64,000 nt of DNA, taken from assembly GCF_041435215.1 (NCBI RefSeq), contig NZ_CP108394.1:3534001-3598000 (forward strand), given 5' to 3'. Positions 25,788-34,832 of the stretch are shown piece after piece. The stretch comes from Streptomyces sp. NBC_01314 (GTDB lineage Bacteria > Actinomycetota > Actinomycetes > Streptomycetales > Streptomycetaceae). Below the pieces are notes generated by a model. It was not told the DNA's origin, ran no database searches, and saw only the letters and a list, made by a program, of their open reading frames with translations. Positions within the stretch are counted from its first letter, which is position 1, and each line of letters starts with the position of its first letter. The position numbers and the translations under genes were made by a program.

Positions 25788-26621
25788 TCAGGCTGCCGGA
25801 GTACCCCGCGTGAGGGCCCACCCGTGCGCCACGGGGCCGATCCCCCCGCCGAGCGCGAACCCGGCGGCGATCGCCCCGGTGACGTACTCCTTGGCCGCCG
25901 CCACGGCCTCCGGCACGGTCCGTCCCTTCGCGAGGTACGAGGCGATCGCGGAGGCGAGGGTGCAGCCCGTGCCGTGCGTGTGCCGGTTGTCGTATCTGGG
26001 GGCCCGCAGCCAGTGTTCGTCGGACCCGTCGGTCAGCAGGTCGACGGCGTCTCCCGGGAGATGGCCGCCCTTGATCAGCGCCCATCGGGGCCCGTACGCC
26101 AGCAGGGCCTCGGCCGCCTCGCGCATCCCGGCCTCCGACCGGACCAGTACGCCGGTGAGCTGGGCGACCTCGTCGAGGTTGGGGGTCGCCACGGTCGCCA
26201 CCGGCAGCAGGCGCGTCCGTACGGAGTCCAGCGCGGAGGCGGCGAGGAGCGGGTCGCCGTGCTTGGAGACGCCGACCGGGTCGACGACGACGGGAGCGTC
26301 CGTGGCGGCCAGCAACTCGGCGACGGTCTCGACGAGTTCGGCGGAGGCGAGCATGCCGGTCTTGACCGCCTGGACGCCGATGTCGTCGACGACACTGCGG
26401 TACTGGGCGCGCACGGCCTCCACGGGCAGTTCCCAAGCGCCCTGCACACCGACGGAGTTCTGCGCGGTGACGGCCGTGACGACGCTCATGCCGTGCACCC
26501 CGAGCGCCAGCATCGTCTTCAGGTCGGCCTGGATCCCGGCCCCGCCGCCGGAGTCGGACCCGGCCACGGTGAGCACCCTCGGAGGGGCACCCGCCGGGCC
26601 CGCGGCTCCGGACGCGCTCAT
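25788..26621 (-). CDS. thiD: Hydroxymethylpyrimidine/phosphomethylpyrimidine kinase
   Basis: Phosphorylates HMP and HMP-P in thiamine synthesis. 277 residues of the ribokinase fold. Substrate-binding motif [19 protein letters not shown] at 18-36, [22 protein letters not shown], and the anion hole/catalytic motif [17 protein letters not shown]. The start overlaps the thiL stop (ATGA), so the two are translationally coupled and act in the same pathway. Confidence 0.95.
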   Translation of the reverse strand: MSASGAAGPAGAPPRVLTVAGSDSGGGAGIQADLKTMLALGVHGMSVVTAVTAQNSVGVQGAWELPVEAVRAQYRSVVDDIGVQAVKTGMLASAELVETVAELLAATDAPVVVDPVGVSKHGDPLLAASALDSVRTRLLPVATVATPNLDEVAQLTGVLVRSEAGMREAAEALLAYGPRWALIKGGHLPGDAVDLLTDGSDEHWLRAPRYDNRHTHGTGCTLASAIASYLAKGRTVPEAVAAAKEYVTGAIAAGFALGGGIGPVAHGWALTRGTPAA

Positions 26622-27583
26622 GACTCGATGTCCCCGAAGTGGTCCCAGCCGCCCTTGCTGGTCCAGGGCGCCCCGTCCACGGTCACCTGGGGCAGCGCCG
26701 AGGGGTTGAGGACCTCACCGATCACCTTCCACCGCGCGGGCAGCTTCACGTCCGGCGGGAAGGTCGCCACTATCGCGTGGTCCTCGCCGCCGGTGAGCAC
26801 CCACTGGAGGGGGTCGACGCCGACGGCCTGGCCGATGTCGTGCATCTGGGAGGGGATGTCGATCGCGCCGGAGCGGATGTCGATCCGGCACTTGCTCGCC
26901 TCGGCGATGTGCCCCAGGTCCGCGATCAGCCCGTCGCTCACGTCGCACATCGCGGTCGCGCCGAGGGAGGCGGCTGCCGGGCCCGCGTGGTATGGCGGCT
27001 CGGGACGCCGGTGGGCCTCCACGAAGGCGCGGGGCGAACGGAAGCCGCGGGAGAGCACCGCGTGCCCGGCGGCGGACCAGCCGAGCCAGCCGGTGACGGC
27101 CACGACATCCCCGGGTTGGGCGCCGCCCCTGATCACGGGCTCGTGGTTGCGCAGGTCGCCGAGGGCGGTGATCGAGATCATGATGGTGTCGCCGCGGACG
27201 ACGTCACCGCCCACCACGGCCGCACCGGCGACCTGGCACTCGTCGCGCAGTCCGTCCATCAGCTCGGTGGCCCAGGTCACCGGGAGTTCGGCGGGCGCGA
27301 CCAGGCCGAGGAGCAACGCGGTGGGCACGGCTCCCATGGCGGCGATGTCCGCGAGGTTCTGCGCGGCGGCCTTGCGCCCGACGTCGTACGCCGTGGACCA
27401 GTCGCGCCGGAAGTGCCGTCCCTCCAGGAGGATGTCGGTGCTCGCCACGACCCTGCGGTCCGGCGCCGCCACCACGGCGGCGTCGTCGCCGGGGCCGACC
27501 CGGACGGCCGGGGTGGTGGTGAGCCGGGAGGTGAGCTCCCTGATGAGCCCGAACTCCCCCAGCTCTCCCACGGTGCCCTTCAT
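26618..27583 (-). CDS. thiL: Thiamine-monophosphate kinase
   Basis: Makes thiamine diphosphate from thiamine monophosphate. 321 residues from the ATG at 27583 ([17 protein letters not shown]), with GAAGGGG upstream. Motifs: [58 protein letters not shown] and [16 protein letters not shown], all typical of the ThiL/PurM fold. First gene of the thiL-thiD pair. I see no THI-box riboswitch upstream. Confidence 0.95.
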   Translation of the reverse strand: MKGTVGELGEFGLIRELTSRLTTTPAVRVGPGDDAAVVAAPDRRVVASTDILLEGRHFRRDWSTAYDVGRKAAAQNLADIAAMGAVPTALLLGLVAPAELPVTWATELMDGLRDECQVAGAAVVGGDVVRGDTIMISITALGDLRNHEPVIRGGAQPGDVVAVTGWLGWSAAGHAVLSRGFRSPRAFVEAHRRPEPPYHAGPAAASLGATAMCDVSDGLIADLGHIAEASKCRIDIRSGAIDIPSQMHDIGQAVGVDPLQWVLTGGEDHAIVATFPPDVKLPARWKVIGEVLNPSALPQVTVDGAPWTSKGGWDHFGDIES

Positions 27584-27801
27584 CGTCGTATCGCCCCTTC
27601 TCGTGCCGCTTCCAGTGTCAGTCGTGCCCGGTCGCGGGCCGTTGTCGTCCTCGGTACGGTCGAGTGGACCGTCAACTTCCGTCGTCCCCGCACCCCGGTG
27701 TGGGCGGCGCGGCCTCCACGGGTCTCCCCGCGGCGCGTGGCGACGCGATACCGTGGCGTTCCTTTTCCCCACATGATCCTCGTGGCCGCCCTGGAGGTTC
27801 C

Positions 27802-28035
27802 GTGGTACAGGCGTACATCCTGATCCAGACGGAGGTCGGCAAGGCGTCGACCGTCGCCGACACGATCAGCAAGCTCCCTGGGGTCGTCCAGGCCGAGGAC
27901 GTGACGGGTCCGTACGACGTCATCGTGCGCGCCCAGGCCGACACCGTCGACGACCTCGGCCGACTGGTGGTCGCCAAGGTCCAGCAAGTGGACGGCATCA
28001 CCCGCACCCTGACCTGCCCGGTCGTGCACCTGTAG
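27802..28035 (+). CDS. Stand-alone Lrp/AsnC effector-domain (RAM) protein
   Basis: 77 residues from a GTG with GGAGG 4 nt upstream; MVQAYILIQTEVGKAS begins the RAM fold (Asp_trans_reg). The DNA-binding helix-turn-helix of Lrp is absent; only the ligand-binding half (GPYDVIVRAQADTVDDLGRL) is present. Such single-domain proteins are known in archaea and actinobacteria and may bind amino acids or form hetero-oligomers with full-length Lrp proteins. It precedes the DUF3515 lipoprotein gene by 20 bp. ORFs extending further upstream do not look conserved. Confidence 0.85.
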   Translation: MVQAYILIQTEVGKASTVADTISKLPGVVQAEDVTGPYDVIVRAQADTVDDLGRLVVAKVQQVDGITRTLTCPVVHL

Positions 28036-28055
28036 CCCCCGTCTACCCTTGGCCG

Positions 28056-28577
28056 GTGAACTCGTTCCGTCACCGGCGCCCCACTCGCCTCGGGCTGCCC
28101 GTCCTGGCCGTGTCGTTGATCGCCGTCGCGGGCTGCTCCTCAGCAGACGACGGCGGCTCGGCGGCGGTTCCCAGCGCTGGGGCCGCCGCCGTGAAACTGT
28201 GCCGGAACCTGGACGAGGTGTTGCCGCGAAAGGTGGACGGTCTCGGCCGCCAGGATCCGCAGCCGGCCTCCGAGCTGACGGCGGGCTGGGGTGACGCGGT
28301 GATCATACTGCGCTGTGGTGTCCCTCAGCCGCCCAAGATGATCGACCCCGGGGTGGCCGAGGGACGCGATGCCGATGCCGTGGCCGGGGCCGTCGACGGG
28401 GTGGACTGGCTGATGGAGAAGCGGGACGACGGGTCGTACCGCTTCACCACCGCGAACCGCTCCGCGTATGTGGAGGTTTCGGTGCCGGCGGATCGGGCCG
28501 CGGAGGACACCTCGCCGATCCTTGTCGGGCTGGCGCCCGCCATCAAGAAGGCGGTTCCCGAGGGGGTCGCCTCCTGA
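28056..28577 (+). CDS. DUF3515 lipoprotein
   Basis: 173 residues, GTG start. Basic N terminus (MNSFRHRRPTRLG), hydrophobic core and lipobox VAGC at about 24-27 (LIAVAGCSSADD) mark an exported lipoprotein. The rest matches the actinobacterial DUF3515 family: KLCRNLDEVLPRKVDGLGR, DAVIILRCGVPQP, VDWLMEKRDDGSYRFTT and AYVEVSVPAD. Function unknown. Likely cotranscribed with the upstream Lrp-type gene. Confidence 0.85.
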   Translation: MNSFRHRRPTRLGLPVLAVSLIAVAGCSSADDGGSAAVPSAGAAAVKLCRNLDEVLPRKVDGLGRQDPQPASELTAGWGDAVIILRCGVPQPPKMIDPGVAEGRDADAVAGAVDGVDWLMEKRDDGSYRFTTANRSAYVEVSVPADRAAEDTSPILVGLAPAIKKAVPEGVAS

Positions 28578-28605
28578 GGGAGTGCCTCGGAAGGCCGTCG
28601 GGAGA

Positions 28606-28662
28606 CCGCGAGTCCGTCGTGGCTGGTCGCGCGGTTCCCCGCGCCCCCTACGGGGCGCCCCT
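28606..28662. repeat. Dispersed repeat copy 5 (half unit)
   Basis: Reads ccgtcgtggctggtcgcgcg then gttccccgcgccccct and a short inverted tail (acggggcgcccct). It fills the convergent gap between the DUF3515 gene and ddlA. This is the copy closest to the apparent consensus. Confidence 0.65.
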
Positions 28663-29819
28663 CAGCGAAGACCTGTGGAGCGGTGCAGCGCCGCCTGGAT
28701 CAGGCGGTCCACCAGCTCCGGGTATGCGATACCGCTCGCCTTCCACATCGCCGGGTACATCGAGATCGGGGTGAAGCCGGGCAAGGTGTTGATCTCGTTG
28801 ATCACGAACTCGCCGTCCTCCGTGAGGAAGAAGTCCGCGCGGACCAGGCCCTCGCAGGACGCCGCGTCGAAGGCGTCGACGGCGAGCTTCTGGACCTCGG
28901 CGGTCTCCTCCGGGGTCAGCGGGGCCGGGACGATGCCGGGCGTCGAGTCGATGTACTTGGCCTCGAAGTCGTAGTACGCGTGGGCCTCGGGCGGCGGGAT
29001 CTCGGCGGGGACGGAGGCGCGGGGGCCGTCCTCGAACTCCAGGACGCCGCACTCGATCTCCCGGCCGCGCAGGGCCGCCTCCACGAGGATCTTCGGGTCG
29101 TGGCGCTGGGCCTCGGCGATCGCCTCGTCGAGACCGGCGAGGTCGTCGACCTTCGTGATGCCGATGGAGGAGCCCGCGCGGGCGGGCTTCACGAAGAGGG
29201 GCCAACCATGCTCACCGGCGAGGTCGATGATCTTCTTGCGGGCGGCGGCCTCGTCCAGCTGCCACTCGCGCGGCCGGATCACCACGTACGGGCCGACCTT
29301 GAGCCCGAAGGAGGTGAACACCCGCTTCATGTACTCCTTGTCCTGGCCGACGGCCGAGGCGAGGACACCCGAGCCGACGTACGGGACACCGGAGAGCTCC
29401 AGCATGCCCTGGAGGGTGCCGTCCTCGCCGTACGGGCCGTGCAGGACGGGGAAGACGACGTCGACCTCGCCGAGCGCCTTGGGCACCGAACCGGGCTCGC
29501 TGTAGACGACTTCGCGGTTGGCGGGGTCGACGGGGAGCACGACGCCGCCCTCCCGCGACTCGGCGAGCTCCTCGACGCTCGGCGTGCGACGGTCGGTGAT
29601 CGCCATGCGGTCCGGTTCGTCGGCGGTGAGGAACCAGCTGCCTTCCCGGGAGATGCCGATCGGCAGGACGTCGTACTTCGTCCGGTCGATGGCCCGCAGG
29701 ACGGCGCCGGCGGTGACCACGGAGATCCCGTGTTCCGAGCTGCGACCGCCGAAGACGACGGCCACGCGCGGCTTGCGGGACGGCTGCTCAGGGCTCTGGG
29801 GAAGGTTCTCGCTGCTCAT
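28662..29819 (-). CDS. ddlA: D-alanine--D-alanine ligase
   Basis: Makes the D-Ala-D-Ala dipeptide for peptidoglycan. 385 residues from the ATG at 29819 (MSSENLPQSPEQPSRK). ATP-grasp motifs: VVFGGRSSEHGISV, FPVLHGPYGEDGTLQGML, VGSGVLASAVGQDKEYMK, LFVKPARAGSSIGI, GLVRADFFLTEDGEFVINEIN and LPGFTPISMYP. The family Tyr/Ser substrate residues appear typical, so no sign of D-Ala-D-Lac specificity. Probably transcribed from its own promoter with almost no leader. Confidence 0.94.
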   Translation of the reverse strand: MSSENLPQSPEQPSRKPRVAVVFGGRSSEHGISVVTAGAVLRAIDRTKYDVLPIGISREGSWFLTADEPDRMAITDRRTPSVEELAESREGGVVLPVDPANREVVYSEPGSVPKALGEVDVVFPVLHGPYGEDGTLQGMLELSGVPYVGSGVLASAVGQDKEYMKRVFTSFGLKVGPYVVIRPREWQLDEAAARKKIIDLAGEHGWPLFVKPARAGSSIGITKVDDLAGLDEAIAEAQRHDPKILVEAALRGREIECGVLEFEDGPRASVPAEIPPPEAHAYYDFEAKYIDSTPGIVPAPLTPEETAEVQKLAVDAFDAASCEGLVRADFFLTEDGEFVINEINTLPGFTPISMYPAMWKASGIAYPELVDRLIQAALHRSTGLR

Positions 29820-29828
29820 ATCGCGTTG

Positions 29829-29857
29829 AGAGTACCCGTTGGTAGTGCGCCAGTCAG
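29829..29857 (-). promoter_or_regulatory. Candidate ddlA promoter (CTGACT-17-TACTCT)
   Basis: Minus-strand CTGACT (29852-29857) and TACTCT (29829-29834), 17 bp apart. The -10 ends 9 bp before the ATG, so the transcript would be leaderless or nearly so, consistent with the missing ribosome site. Confidence 0.45.
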
Positions 29858-29878
29858 TGCCCATCCTGTCGCTTTCGC

Positions 29879-30889
29879 TCAGCGTCGCTCAGGCTTGGCG
29901 CTGCGCGACATCATCTCCTTGAGGGCGACGACCGGCGGCTTGCCGTCGTGGACGATGTCGACGACCGTCTCCGTGATGGGCATGTCGACGCCGTGCCGGC
30001 GCCCCAAGTCCAGTACGGACTCACAGGACTTGACGCCCTCGGCGGTCTGCCTGGTGACCGCGATGGTCTCCTGCAGGGTCATGCCCCTGCCGAGGTTGGT
30101 GCCGAAGGTGTGGTTGCGGGAGAGCGGCGAGGAGCAGGTGGCCACCAGGTCGCCGAGGCCCGCGAGTCCGGCGAAGGTGAGCGGGTCGGCGCCCATCGCG
30201 AGGCCGAGGCGGGTCGTCTCGGCGAGACCGCGTGTGATGAGCGATCCCTTGGCGTTGTCGCCGAGGCCCATGCCGTCCGCGATGCCGACGGCGAGACCGA
30301 TCACGTTCTTCACCGCGCCGCCCAGCTCGCATCCGACGACGTCGGTGTTGGTGTACGGGCGGAAGTACGGGGTGTGGCAGGCGGCCTGGAGCCGCTGGGC
30401 GACGGCCTCGTCGGTGCAGGCGACCACGGAGGCGGCCGGCATCCGGGAGGCGATCTCACGCGCCAGGTTGGGCCCGGTGACAACGGCGATCCGGTCCTGC
30501 CCGACCTTGGCGACGTCCTCGATCACCTCGCTCATCCGCATGGCGGAACCGAGTTCGACGCCTTTCATCAGCGAGACGAGGATGGTGTCGGGGGCCAGCA
30601 GCCCGGTCCAGTCGGCGAGGTTGGCGCGCAGGGTCTGGGACGGTACGGACAGAACCGTGAAGTCGGCGTCGGCGGCGGCCTCGGCCGGGTCCGTGGTGGC
30701 CCGCACGTTCTGCGGGAGCTCCAGACCCGGCAGGTAGTCGGTGTTGAACCGGGTGGAGTTGATCGCCTCCGCGACCTCCGCGCGGCGCGCCCACAGAGTG
30801 ACCTCGCACCCGGCGTCGGCGAGCACCGTACCGAAGGCCGTGCCCCACGAACCGGCGCTGAACACCGCCGCCTTGACCGGCTTGCTCAC
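29879..30889 (-). CDS. gpsA: Glycerol-3-phosphate dehydrogenase (NAD(P)+)
   Basis: Supplies sn-glycerol-3-phosphate for phospholipids. 336 residues; GTG start overlapping the plsC stop (GTGA), so coupled to it. Dinucleotide motif AVFSAGSWGTAFGTVLADAG (Ser in place of the first usual Gly), SVPSQTLRANL, SLMKGVELGS, VVTGPNLAREIA, the catalytic lysine in ELGGAVKNVIGLAVGIADG, and LAGLGDLVATCSSPLSRN. Functionally it pairs with plsC: glycerol-3-phosphate supply followed by acylation. Confidence 0.95.
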   Translation of the reverse strand: MSKPVKAAVFSAGSWGTAFGTVLADAGCEVTLWARRAEVAEAINSTRFNTDYLPGLELPQNVRATTDPAEAAADADFTVLSVPSQTLRANLADWTGLLAPDTILVSLMKGVELGSAMRMSEVIEDVAKVGQDRIAVVTGPNLAREIASRMPAASVVACTDEAVAQRLQAACHTPYFRPYTNTDVVGCELGGAVKNVIGLAVGIADGMGLGDNAKGSLITRGLAETTRLGLAMGADPLTFAGLAGLGDLVATCSSPLSRNHTFGTNLGRGMTLQETIAVTRQTAEGVKSCESVLDLGRRHGVDMPITETVVDIVHDGKPPVVALKEMMSRSAKPERR

Positions 30890-31698
30890 TTGCCCTGCCC
30901 CTCTTCCTGACGTCGCTGTCCCCGCAGTGCTCCATTGTGCTGCCCGGGCCGCCGGTGCTCGACCGCCGAGGCGCTCCTGCGCCGCTGATCGATCCGCTCC
31001 CGCTTCGGGTCGTACGGCGTCCCGGGCGCCTTCTCGCCGCGGATCTCCTCCAGCTGGTGGGTGACGGCGGCCATGATGACCTCCGTCGCGTCCTTCAGCA
31101 GGTCCGGGCTCATCTCCTGGCCGTAGAAGCGCGTGAGGTCCACGGGCGGTCCCGCGAGCACGTGGTGGGTCTTGCGCGGCAGGAGGCTGGGCTTCTTGGC
31201 GTACGGCGGCAGCAGTTCGTTGGCGCCCCACTGCGCGACCGGGATCACCGGGCACCTGGTCTGCAGGGCGACCCGTGCGGCACCGGTCTTGCCGGTCATG
31301 GGCCAGCCGTCCGGGTCGCGGGTGAGGGTGCCCTCGGGGTAGAAGGCGACGCACTCGCCGCGCTCCACGGCGTCGATCGCGGCCCGGAAGGCGCTCAGCG
31401 CGTCGGTGCTCTCGCGATAGACGGGGATCTGTCCGGTGCCCCGCATGATGGCGCCGATGAATCCCTTGCCGAAGAGACCGCTCTTCGCGAGAAATCGCGG
31501 AACCCGGCCGCTGTTGTACTGATAATGGGCGTACGCAAAGGGATCGACATGCGAATTGTGGTTCACGGCGGTGATAAATCCGCCCTCGGTCGGAATGTTC
31601 TCCATTCCACGCCAGTCCCGCTTGATCAGCACCACCAGGGGCGGTTTGGCGATCACCGCGGCGAGGCGGTACCAGAAGCCGATTCTCCGGCGGGGCAC
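30886..31698 (-). CDS. plsC: 1-acyl-sn-glycerol-3-phosphate acyltransferase (PlsC family)
   Basis: Membrane-associated acyltransferase of phosphatidic acid synthesis. 270 residues from a GTG at 31698 with AGAGGAAGG upstream (MPRRRIGFWYRLAAVIAK). Acyltransferase motifs: NHNSHVDPFAYAH (HX4D catalytic), FYPEGTLTRDPDGW (motif III), and PVIPVAQWGANELLP (motif IV). A basic, Gln/Arg-rich tail follows the domain from about 225. Immediately upstream of and coupled to gpsA. Confidence 0.92.
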   Translation of the reverse strand: MPRRRIGFWYRLAAVIAKPPLVVLIKRDWRGMENIPTEGGFITAVNHNSHVDPFAYAHYQYNSGRVPRFLAKSGLFGKGFIGAIMRGTGQIPVYRESTDALSAFRAAIDAVERGECVAFYPEGTLTRDPDGWPMTGKTGAARVALQTRCPVIPVAQWGANELLPPYAKKPSLLPRKTHHVLAGPPVDLTRFYGQEMSPDLLKDATEVIMAAVTHQLEEIRGEKAPGTPYDPKRERIDQRRRSASAVEHRRPGQHNGALRGQRRQEEGQGK

Positions 31699-31863
31699 GC
31701 GGACACCTTCCTCTAGGACTTCCCAGGGCCCGTTCCGGGGGCCCGGAGCCGCACAAGTGTCGCCCCGGGCTGCCGGTCTGTCGAGAACACCGTACGCCCC
31801 GCCCTGTGGCCGCCCATTGCGCCCAGGTGACAATGGCGGCGACAAGAGAGGGACGGAACGCCC

Positions 31864-32514
31864 GTGCAGTGGACCCTGGTCGTACCCGTGAAGCCCCTGG
31901 CACGGGCCAAGAGCAGGCTCTCGGACACCGCCGCCGACGCGGTGCGCCCGGGCCTGGCCCTCGCCTTCGCCCAGGACACCGTGGCCGCGGCTCTGGCCGC
32001 CGCGGCGGTCCGCGCTGTGGTGGTGGTCACGGACGACCCCCTCGCCGCCCGCGAGCTGGCGGCCCTGGGCGCCCGCACCGTCCCGGAGAACCCGCGCGGC
32101 GACTCCCGGGACGGCCTGAACGCCGCTCTGCGGCACGGAACAGCCGTCGTACGCGATGTACGACCGCAAAGCCCCGTGGCGGCCCTGAACGCCGATCTGC
32201 CCGCCCTGCGCCCGCAGGAATTGACGCGCGTCCTGAACGCGGCCGCCGAATTCCCCCGCTCTTTCCTCCCGGACGCCGCCGGCACCGGCACCACACTGCT
32301 CGCCGCGACCCCCGGCCACGATCTCTCCCCCGTCTTCGGCCCCGGCTCCCGCCTGCGCCACCGCCGCTCCGGCGCCGTGGAACTCGCCCTCACCACCGTC
32401 GACTCCGTGCGCCAGGACGTCGACACCGGCGACGACCTCCGCGCCGCCCTCGGCCTCGGCGTCGGTCCCCGTACGGCCGCCGCGGCCGCGCGCCTGCTGA
32501 TCCCCGGCCAGTAG
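31864..32514 (+). CDS. cofC: 2-phospho-L-lactate / phosphoenolpyruvate guanylyltransferase (CofC/FbiD)
   Basis: Activates phosphoenolpyruvate or phospholactate with GTP in coenzyme F420 synthesis. 216 residues, GTG start. The nucleotidyltransferase opening WTLVVPVKPLARAKSRLSD, VVVVTDDPLA, the PENPRGDSRDGLNAALRHG segment, LNADLPALRPQEL (metal-binding Asp) and FGPGSRLRHRRSGA are typical of CofC. Its F420 partners fbiA/fbiB are not in this window. A 67-residue gene follows 9 bp later. Confidence 0.9.
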   Translation: MQWTLVVPVKPLARAKSRLSDTAADAVRPGLALAFAQDTVAAALAAAAVRAVVVVTDDPLAARELAALGARTVPENPRGDSRDGLNAALRHGTAVVRDVRPQSPVAALNADLPALRPQELTRVLNAAAEFPRSFLPDAAGTGTTLLAATPGHDLSPVFGPGSRLRHRRSGAVELALTTVDSVRQDVDTGDDLRAALGLGVGPRTAAAAARLLIPGQ

Positions 32515-32523
32515 GCTGCGGAC

Positions 32524-32727
32524 ATGCAGGCCACCGCGTACACCTACGACCCCGCCACCCGCACCGGCCAGGTCCTCCTGGACGACGGCACCCCGGTCCC
32601 CTTCGACGCCCCGGCCTTCGACGCGGGCGCCCTGCGCCTGCTCCGCCCGGGCCAGCGGGTCCGCATCGAGACGGAGGGTGAGGCCGAAGCCCTGCGCATC
32701 ACCCTGATCACCCTGCAGACGTTCTGA
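32524..32727 (+). CDS. Small conserved protein (67 aa), possibly OB/cold-shock-like fold
   Basis: Begins MQATAYTYDPATRTGQVLLD and continues with alternating short hydrophobic strands (TPVPFDAPAFDAG, LRPGQRVRIETEGE, LRITLITLQTF). The pattern, a glycine turn then GQRV and a beta-rich end, recalls small OB-fold or CspA-like proteins, but the RNP motifs are missing, so this is only a guess. It follows cofC by 9 bp, suggesting one transcript. Confidence 0.75.
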   Translation: MQATAYTYDPATRTGQVLLDDGTPVPFDAPAFDAGALRLLRPGQRVRIETEGEAEALRITLITLQTF

Positions 32728-32742
32728 AGAAGAGCCGCACCA

Positions 32743-32785
32743 GGGCCGCGTGCCGAACGCGGGGCACCGCGCGAGCGACCACGCG
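32743..32785. repeat. Dispersed repeat copy 6 (degenerate half unit)
   Basis: gccgcgtgccgaacgcgggg followed by caccgcgcgagcgaccacg matches the inverted right half seen in copies 3 and 8, shortened. It lies between convergent cofC-side genes and hupS. Confidence 0.45.
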
Positions 32786-32859
32786 TCACACCGCGCCCGC
32801 CCGTGAACACGTCCTCCAACGGCGAGTGGGCACCGAATCTCCCCCGCAGAACACGCCGC

Positions 32860-32890
32860 GGGCCGGGCTCCATCGACAGGAGCCCGGCCC
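32860..32890. terminator. Terminator downstream of hupS
   Basis: A perfect 12-bp stem GGGCCGGGCTCC (32860-32871) with its complement (32879-32890) and a 7-nt loop, just 3' of hupS on the minus strand. Confidence 0.75.
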
Positions 32891-32919
32891 GGCGCGTGTG
32901 TGAGTGAGTACCCGGCGCC

Positions 32920-33576
32920 CTACGCCTGGCGGGCGGCAGCCTTCTTCACGGTCGTCTTGCGAGCCGACGACTTCTTGGCCGGCGCCTTCTTCGCGGTGGC
33001 CTTCTTGGCCGGCGCCTTCTTCGCCGCGGTCTTCTTCGCCGCCGCCGTGGTCTTGGCGGTCGTCGTCTTCGCCGCCGCCGTCTTGGTGGTGGCCTTCTTG
33101 GCGGTCGTCTTCTTCGCCGTGGCCTTCTTCGCGGTGGCCGTCGTCTTCTTGGCGGCGGCCGTGGTCTTGCGGGGGGTCGCCTTCTTCGCCGCCGCCGTGG
33201 TCCTCTTCGCCGCGGCCTTCTTGACCGTCGCCGAAGCCCCACCGCTCAGGCTGCCCTTGGGCGCCTTCTTGACCGCGACCTCGCCACCACGGGGAAGCTT
33301 CTTCGAGCCGCTCACCAGGTCCTTGAAACCCTGGCCCGCGCGGAAACGCGGCACGGAGGTCTTCTTGACCCGAACCCGCTCACCCGTCTGCGGGTTGCGG
33401 GCGTAGCGGGCCGGCCGGTCGACCTTCTCGAAGGAACCGAAGCCGGTGACCGACACCCGGTCCCCGGCGACGACCGCGCGGACGATGGCGTCCAGAACGG
33501 CGTCGACCGCGTCGGCGGCCTGCTGACGCCCCCCGACCTTGTCCGCAATCGCTTCTACGAGCTGCGCCTTGTTCAC
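32920..33576 (-). CDS. hupS: HU-family nucleoid protein HupS with lysine-rich tail
   Basis: 218 residues. Residues 1-90 are a bacterial HU domain ([60 protein letters not shown]). From about 105 the protein is a histone H1-like tail of Ala/Lys/Thr repeats ([16 protein letters not shown]), as in S. coelicolor HupS (SCO5556), which compacts spore nucleoids. The tail is encoded by GC-rich low-complexity DNA. An AT-rich upstream region (33600-33660, with tatata) probably holds the promoter. Confidence 0.95.
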   Translation of the reverse strand: MNKAQLVEAIADKVGGRQQAADAVDAVLDAIVRAVVAGDRVSVTGFGSFEKVDRPARYARNPQTGERVRVKKTSVPRFRAGQGFKDLVSGSKKLPRGGEVAVKKAPKGSLSGGASATVKKAAAKRTTAAAKKATPRKTTAAAKKTTATAKKATAKKTTAKKATTKTAAAKTTTAKTTAAAKKTAAKKAPAKKATAKKAPAKKSSARKTTVKKAAARQA

Positions 33577-33714
33577 GTCTTCCCCTTCGGAGACATCGCC
33601 AGAACGAAAGTGTTCAAGCTTTTTCGCACGTTAGGCAGATATATACCGCAAATCAAACACGAAACGGGCTTATCACCCTTGTGCCGCAACGAACTCGGCT
33701 GTCATGGAGTTCTC

Positions 33715-33945
33715 TCAGCGTTCCTCTGTGGGCATTCGCCCCTCGTCGAGGTCCGTCGCGAAGCCCTCCAGACGCCTTGCCGCGTCGGTGAGATCGTGTT
33801 TGGCCACGGCCGTAATGACCAGCAGCTTCCGGGTCAGCGCCATGCGTACGCCCTCCGGGACTTGCAGTGCGCGCACCCTTGAGTGCGCTTCCTTGAGTTG
33901 GCCCGCGACCGCCGTATAGAGCTCGAGTTGGCCGTCGTGTTCCAT
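33715..33945 (-). CDS. Small conserved hypothetical protein (76 aa)
   Basis: Starts MEHDGQLELYTAVAGQLKEA and is mostly helical (RVRALQVPEGVRMALTRKLL, TDAARRLEGFATDLDEG). No motif, signal or cysteine. The ATG at 33945 lacks a clear ribosome site. It is conserved between hupS and leuD in streptomycetes as I recall it, with no known function. It lies 138 bp upstream of hupS on the same strand. Confidence 0.7.
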   Translation of the reverse strand: MEHDGQLELYTAVAGQLKEAHSRVRALQVPEGVRMALTRKLLVITAVAKHDLTDAARRLEGFATDLDEGRMPTEER

Positions 33946-34131
33946 GCACAGATTGTGCCATCTGGGGCGAGTTGTCGCCTGCGCAGGGGGCAACTGCCGT
34001 CTCCCGGGGGCCTTTGGAGCACCCCCGGTCGATGCCACACCCTGGTGCGCGTACCCCGGCAATCACCTTTGTAACTAGGGGAGTTGAAACCTTTCTGCAC
34101 GTGACTTCGAAGGTCTCCGAACCCGGACATG

Positions 34132-34167
34132 CAGGTACCCCCAACCGTGCACGATTGGGGGTACCTG
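34132..34167. terminator. Terminator of the leuCD operon
   Basis: A perfect 13-bp stem CAGGTACCCCCAA (34132-34144) with its complement (34155-34167) and a 10-nt loop (itself containing CGTGCACG), 65 bp after the leuD stop. Confidence 0.8.
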
Positions 34168-34232
34168 GGGGTGTCGGGGTGGCTGGAATCCGCCTTGCAC
34201 GGGCCGCCCGACGGGTGGCTCGCGCCGCTGGA

Positions 34233-34826
34233 TCAGATCTTCAGCGTCCTCGGCTTGTACGACGGCCGCTTGGCCTCGTACGCGGAGATGTCCGCCTCGT
34301 TCTGGAGGGTGATGGAGATGTCGTCCAGCCCGTTCAGCAGCCGCCAGCGGGAGTTCTCGTCCAGCTCGAAGGAGGCGGTGATGCCCTCGGCGCGCACCTC
34401 GCGGGCCTGAAGGTCGACCGTGATCTCGGCCTGGGGGTCCTTCTCGGCGAGCTCCAGCAGCGCGTCCACGATCTTCTGCTCCAGAACGACCGTGAGCAGG
34501 CCGTTCTTGAGCGAGTTGCCGCGGAAGATGTCGGCGAAGCGGGAGGAGATGACGGTCTTGAAGCCGTAGTTCTGGAGCGCCCACACGGCGTGCTCACGGG
34601 AGGAGCCGGTGCCGAAGTCGGGGCCGGCGACCAGGACGGTGGCGCCCTGCCGCTCGGGCTGGTTGAGGATGAAGGTCTCGTCCTTGCGCCAGGCCTCGAA
34701 CAGCCCGTCCTCGAAGCCGTCCCTGGTCACCTTCTTGAGCCAGTGGGCGGGGATGATCTGGTCGGTGTCGACGTTGCTGCGGCGCAGCGGGACGGCCCGG
34801 CCGGTGTGCGTGGTGAATGCTTCCAT
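34233..34826 (-). CDS. leuD: 3-isopropylmalate dehydratase small subunit
   Basis: Small swivelling subunit of isopropylmalate isomerase in leucine synthesis. 197 residues: [59 protein letters not shown] (the substrate loop), and [18 protein letters not shown]. It follows leuC by 6 bp and is coexpressed with it. Confidence 0.96.
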   Translation of the reverse strand: MEAFTTHTGRAVPLRRSNVDTDQIIPAHWLKKVTRDGFEDGLFEAWRKDETFILNQPERQGATVLVAGPDFGTGSSREHAVWALQNYGFKTVISSRFADIFRGNSLKNGLLTVVLEQKIVDALLELAEKDPQAEITVDLQAREVRAEGITASFELDENSRWRLLNGLDDISITLQNEADISAYEAKRPSYKPRTLKI

Positions 34827-34832
34827 GGCTGT

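Noticed and set aside
27583..27772. Longer thiL start at 27772
   Set aside because: The extra 63 residues are Arg/Gly/Thr-rich and unlike ThiL; the ATG at 27583 has a ribosome site and the family N terminus.
29879..31903. 674-codon frame joining the plsC region to gpsA
   Set aside because: Upstream of 30889 it is an Arg-rich shadow of plsC; gpsA starts at the GTG overlapping the plsC stop.
32920..33240. Repetitive DNA in the hupS 3' region as an independent repeat element
   Set aside because: It is the coding sequence of the Ala/Lys/Thr tail, typical of HupS.
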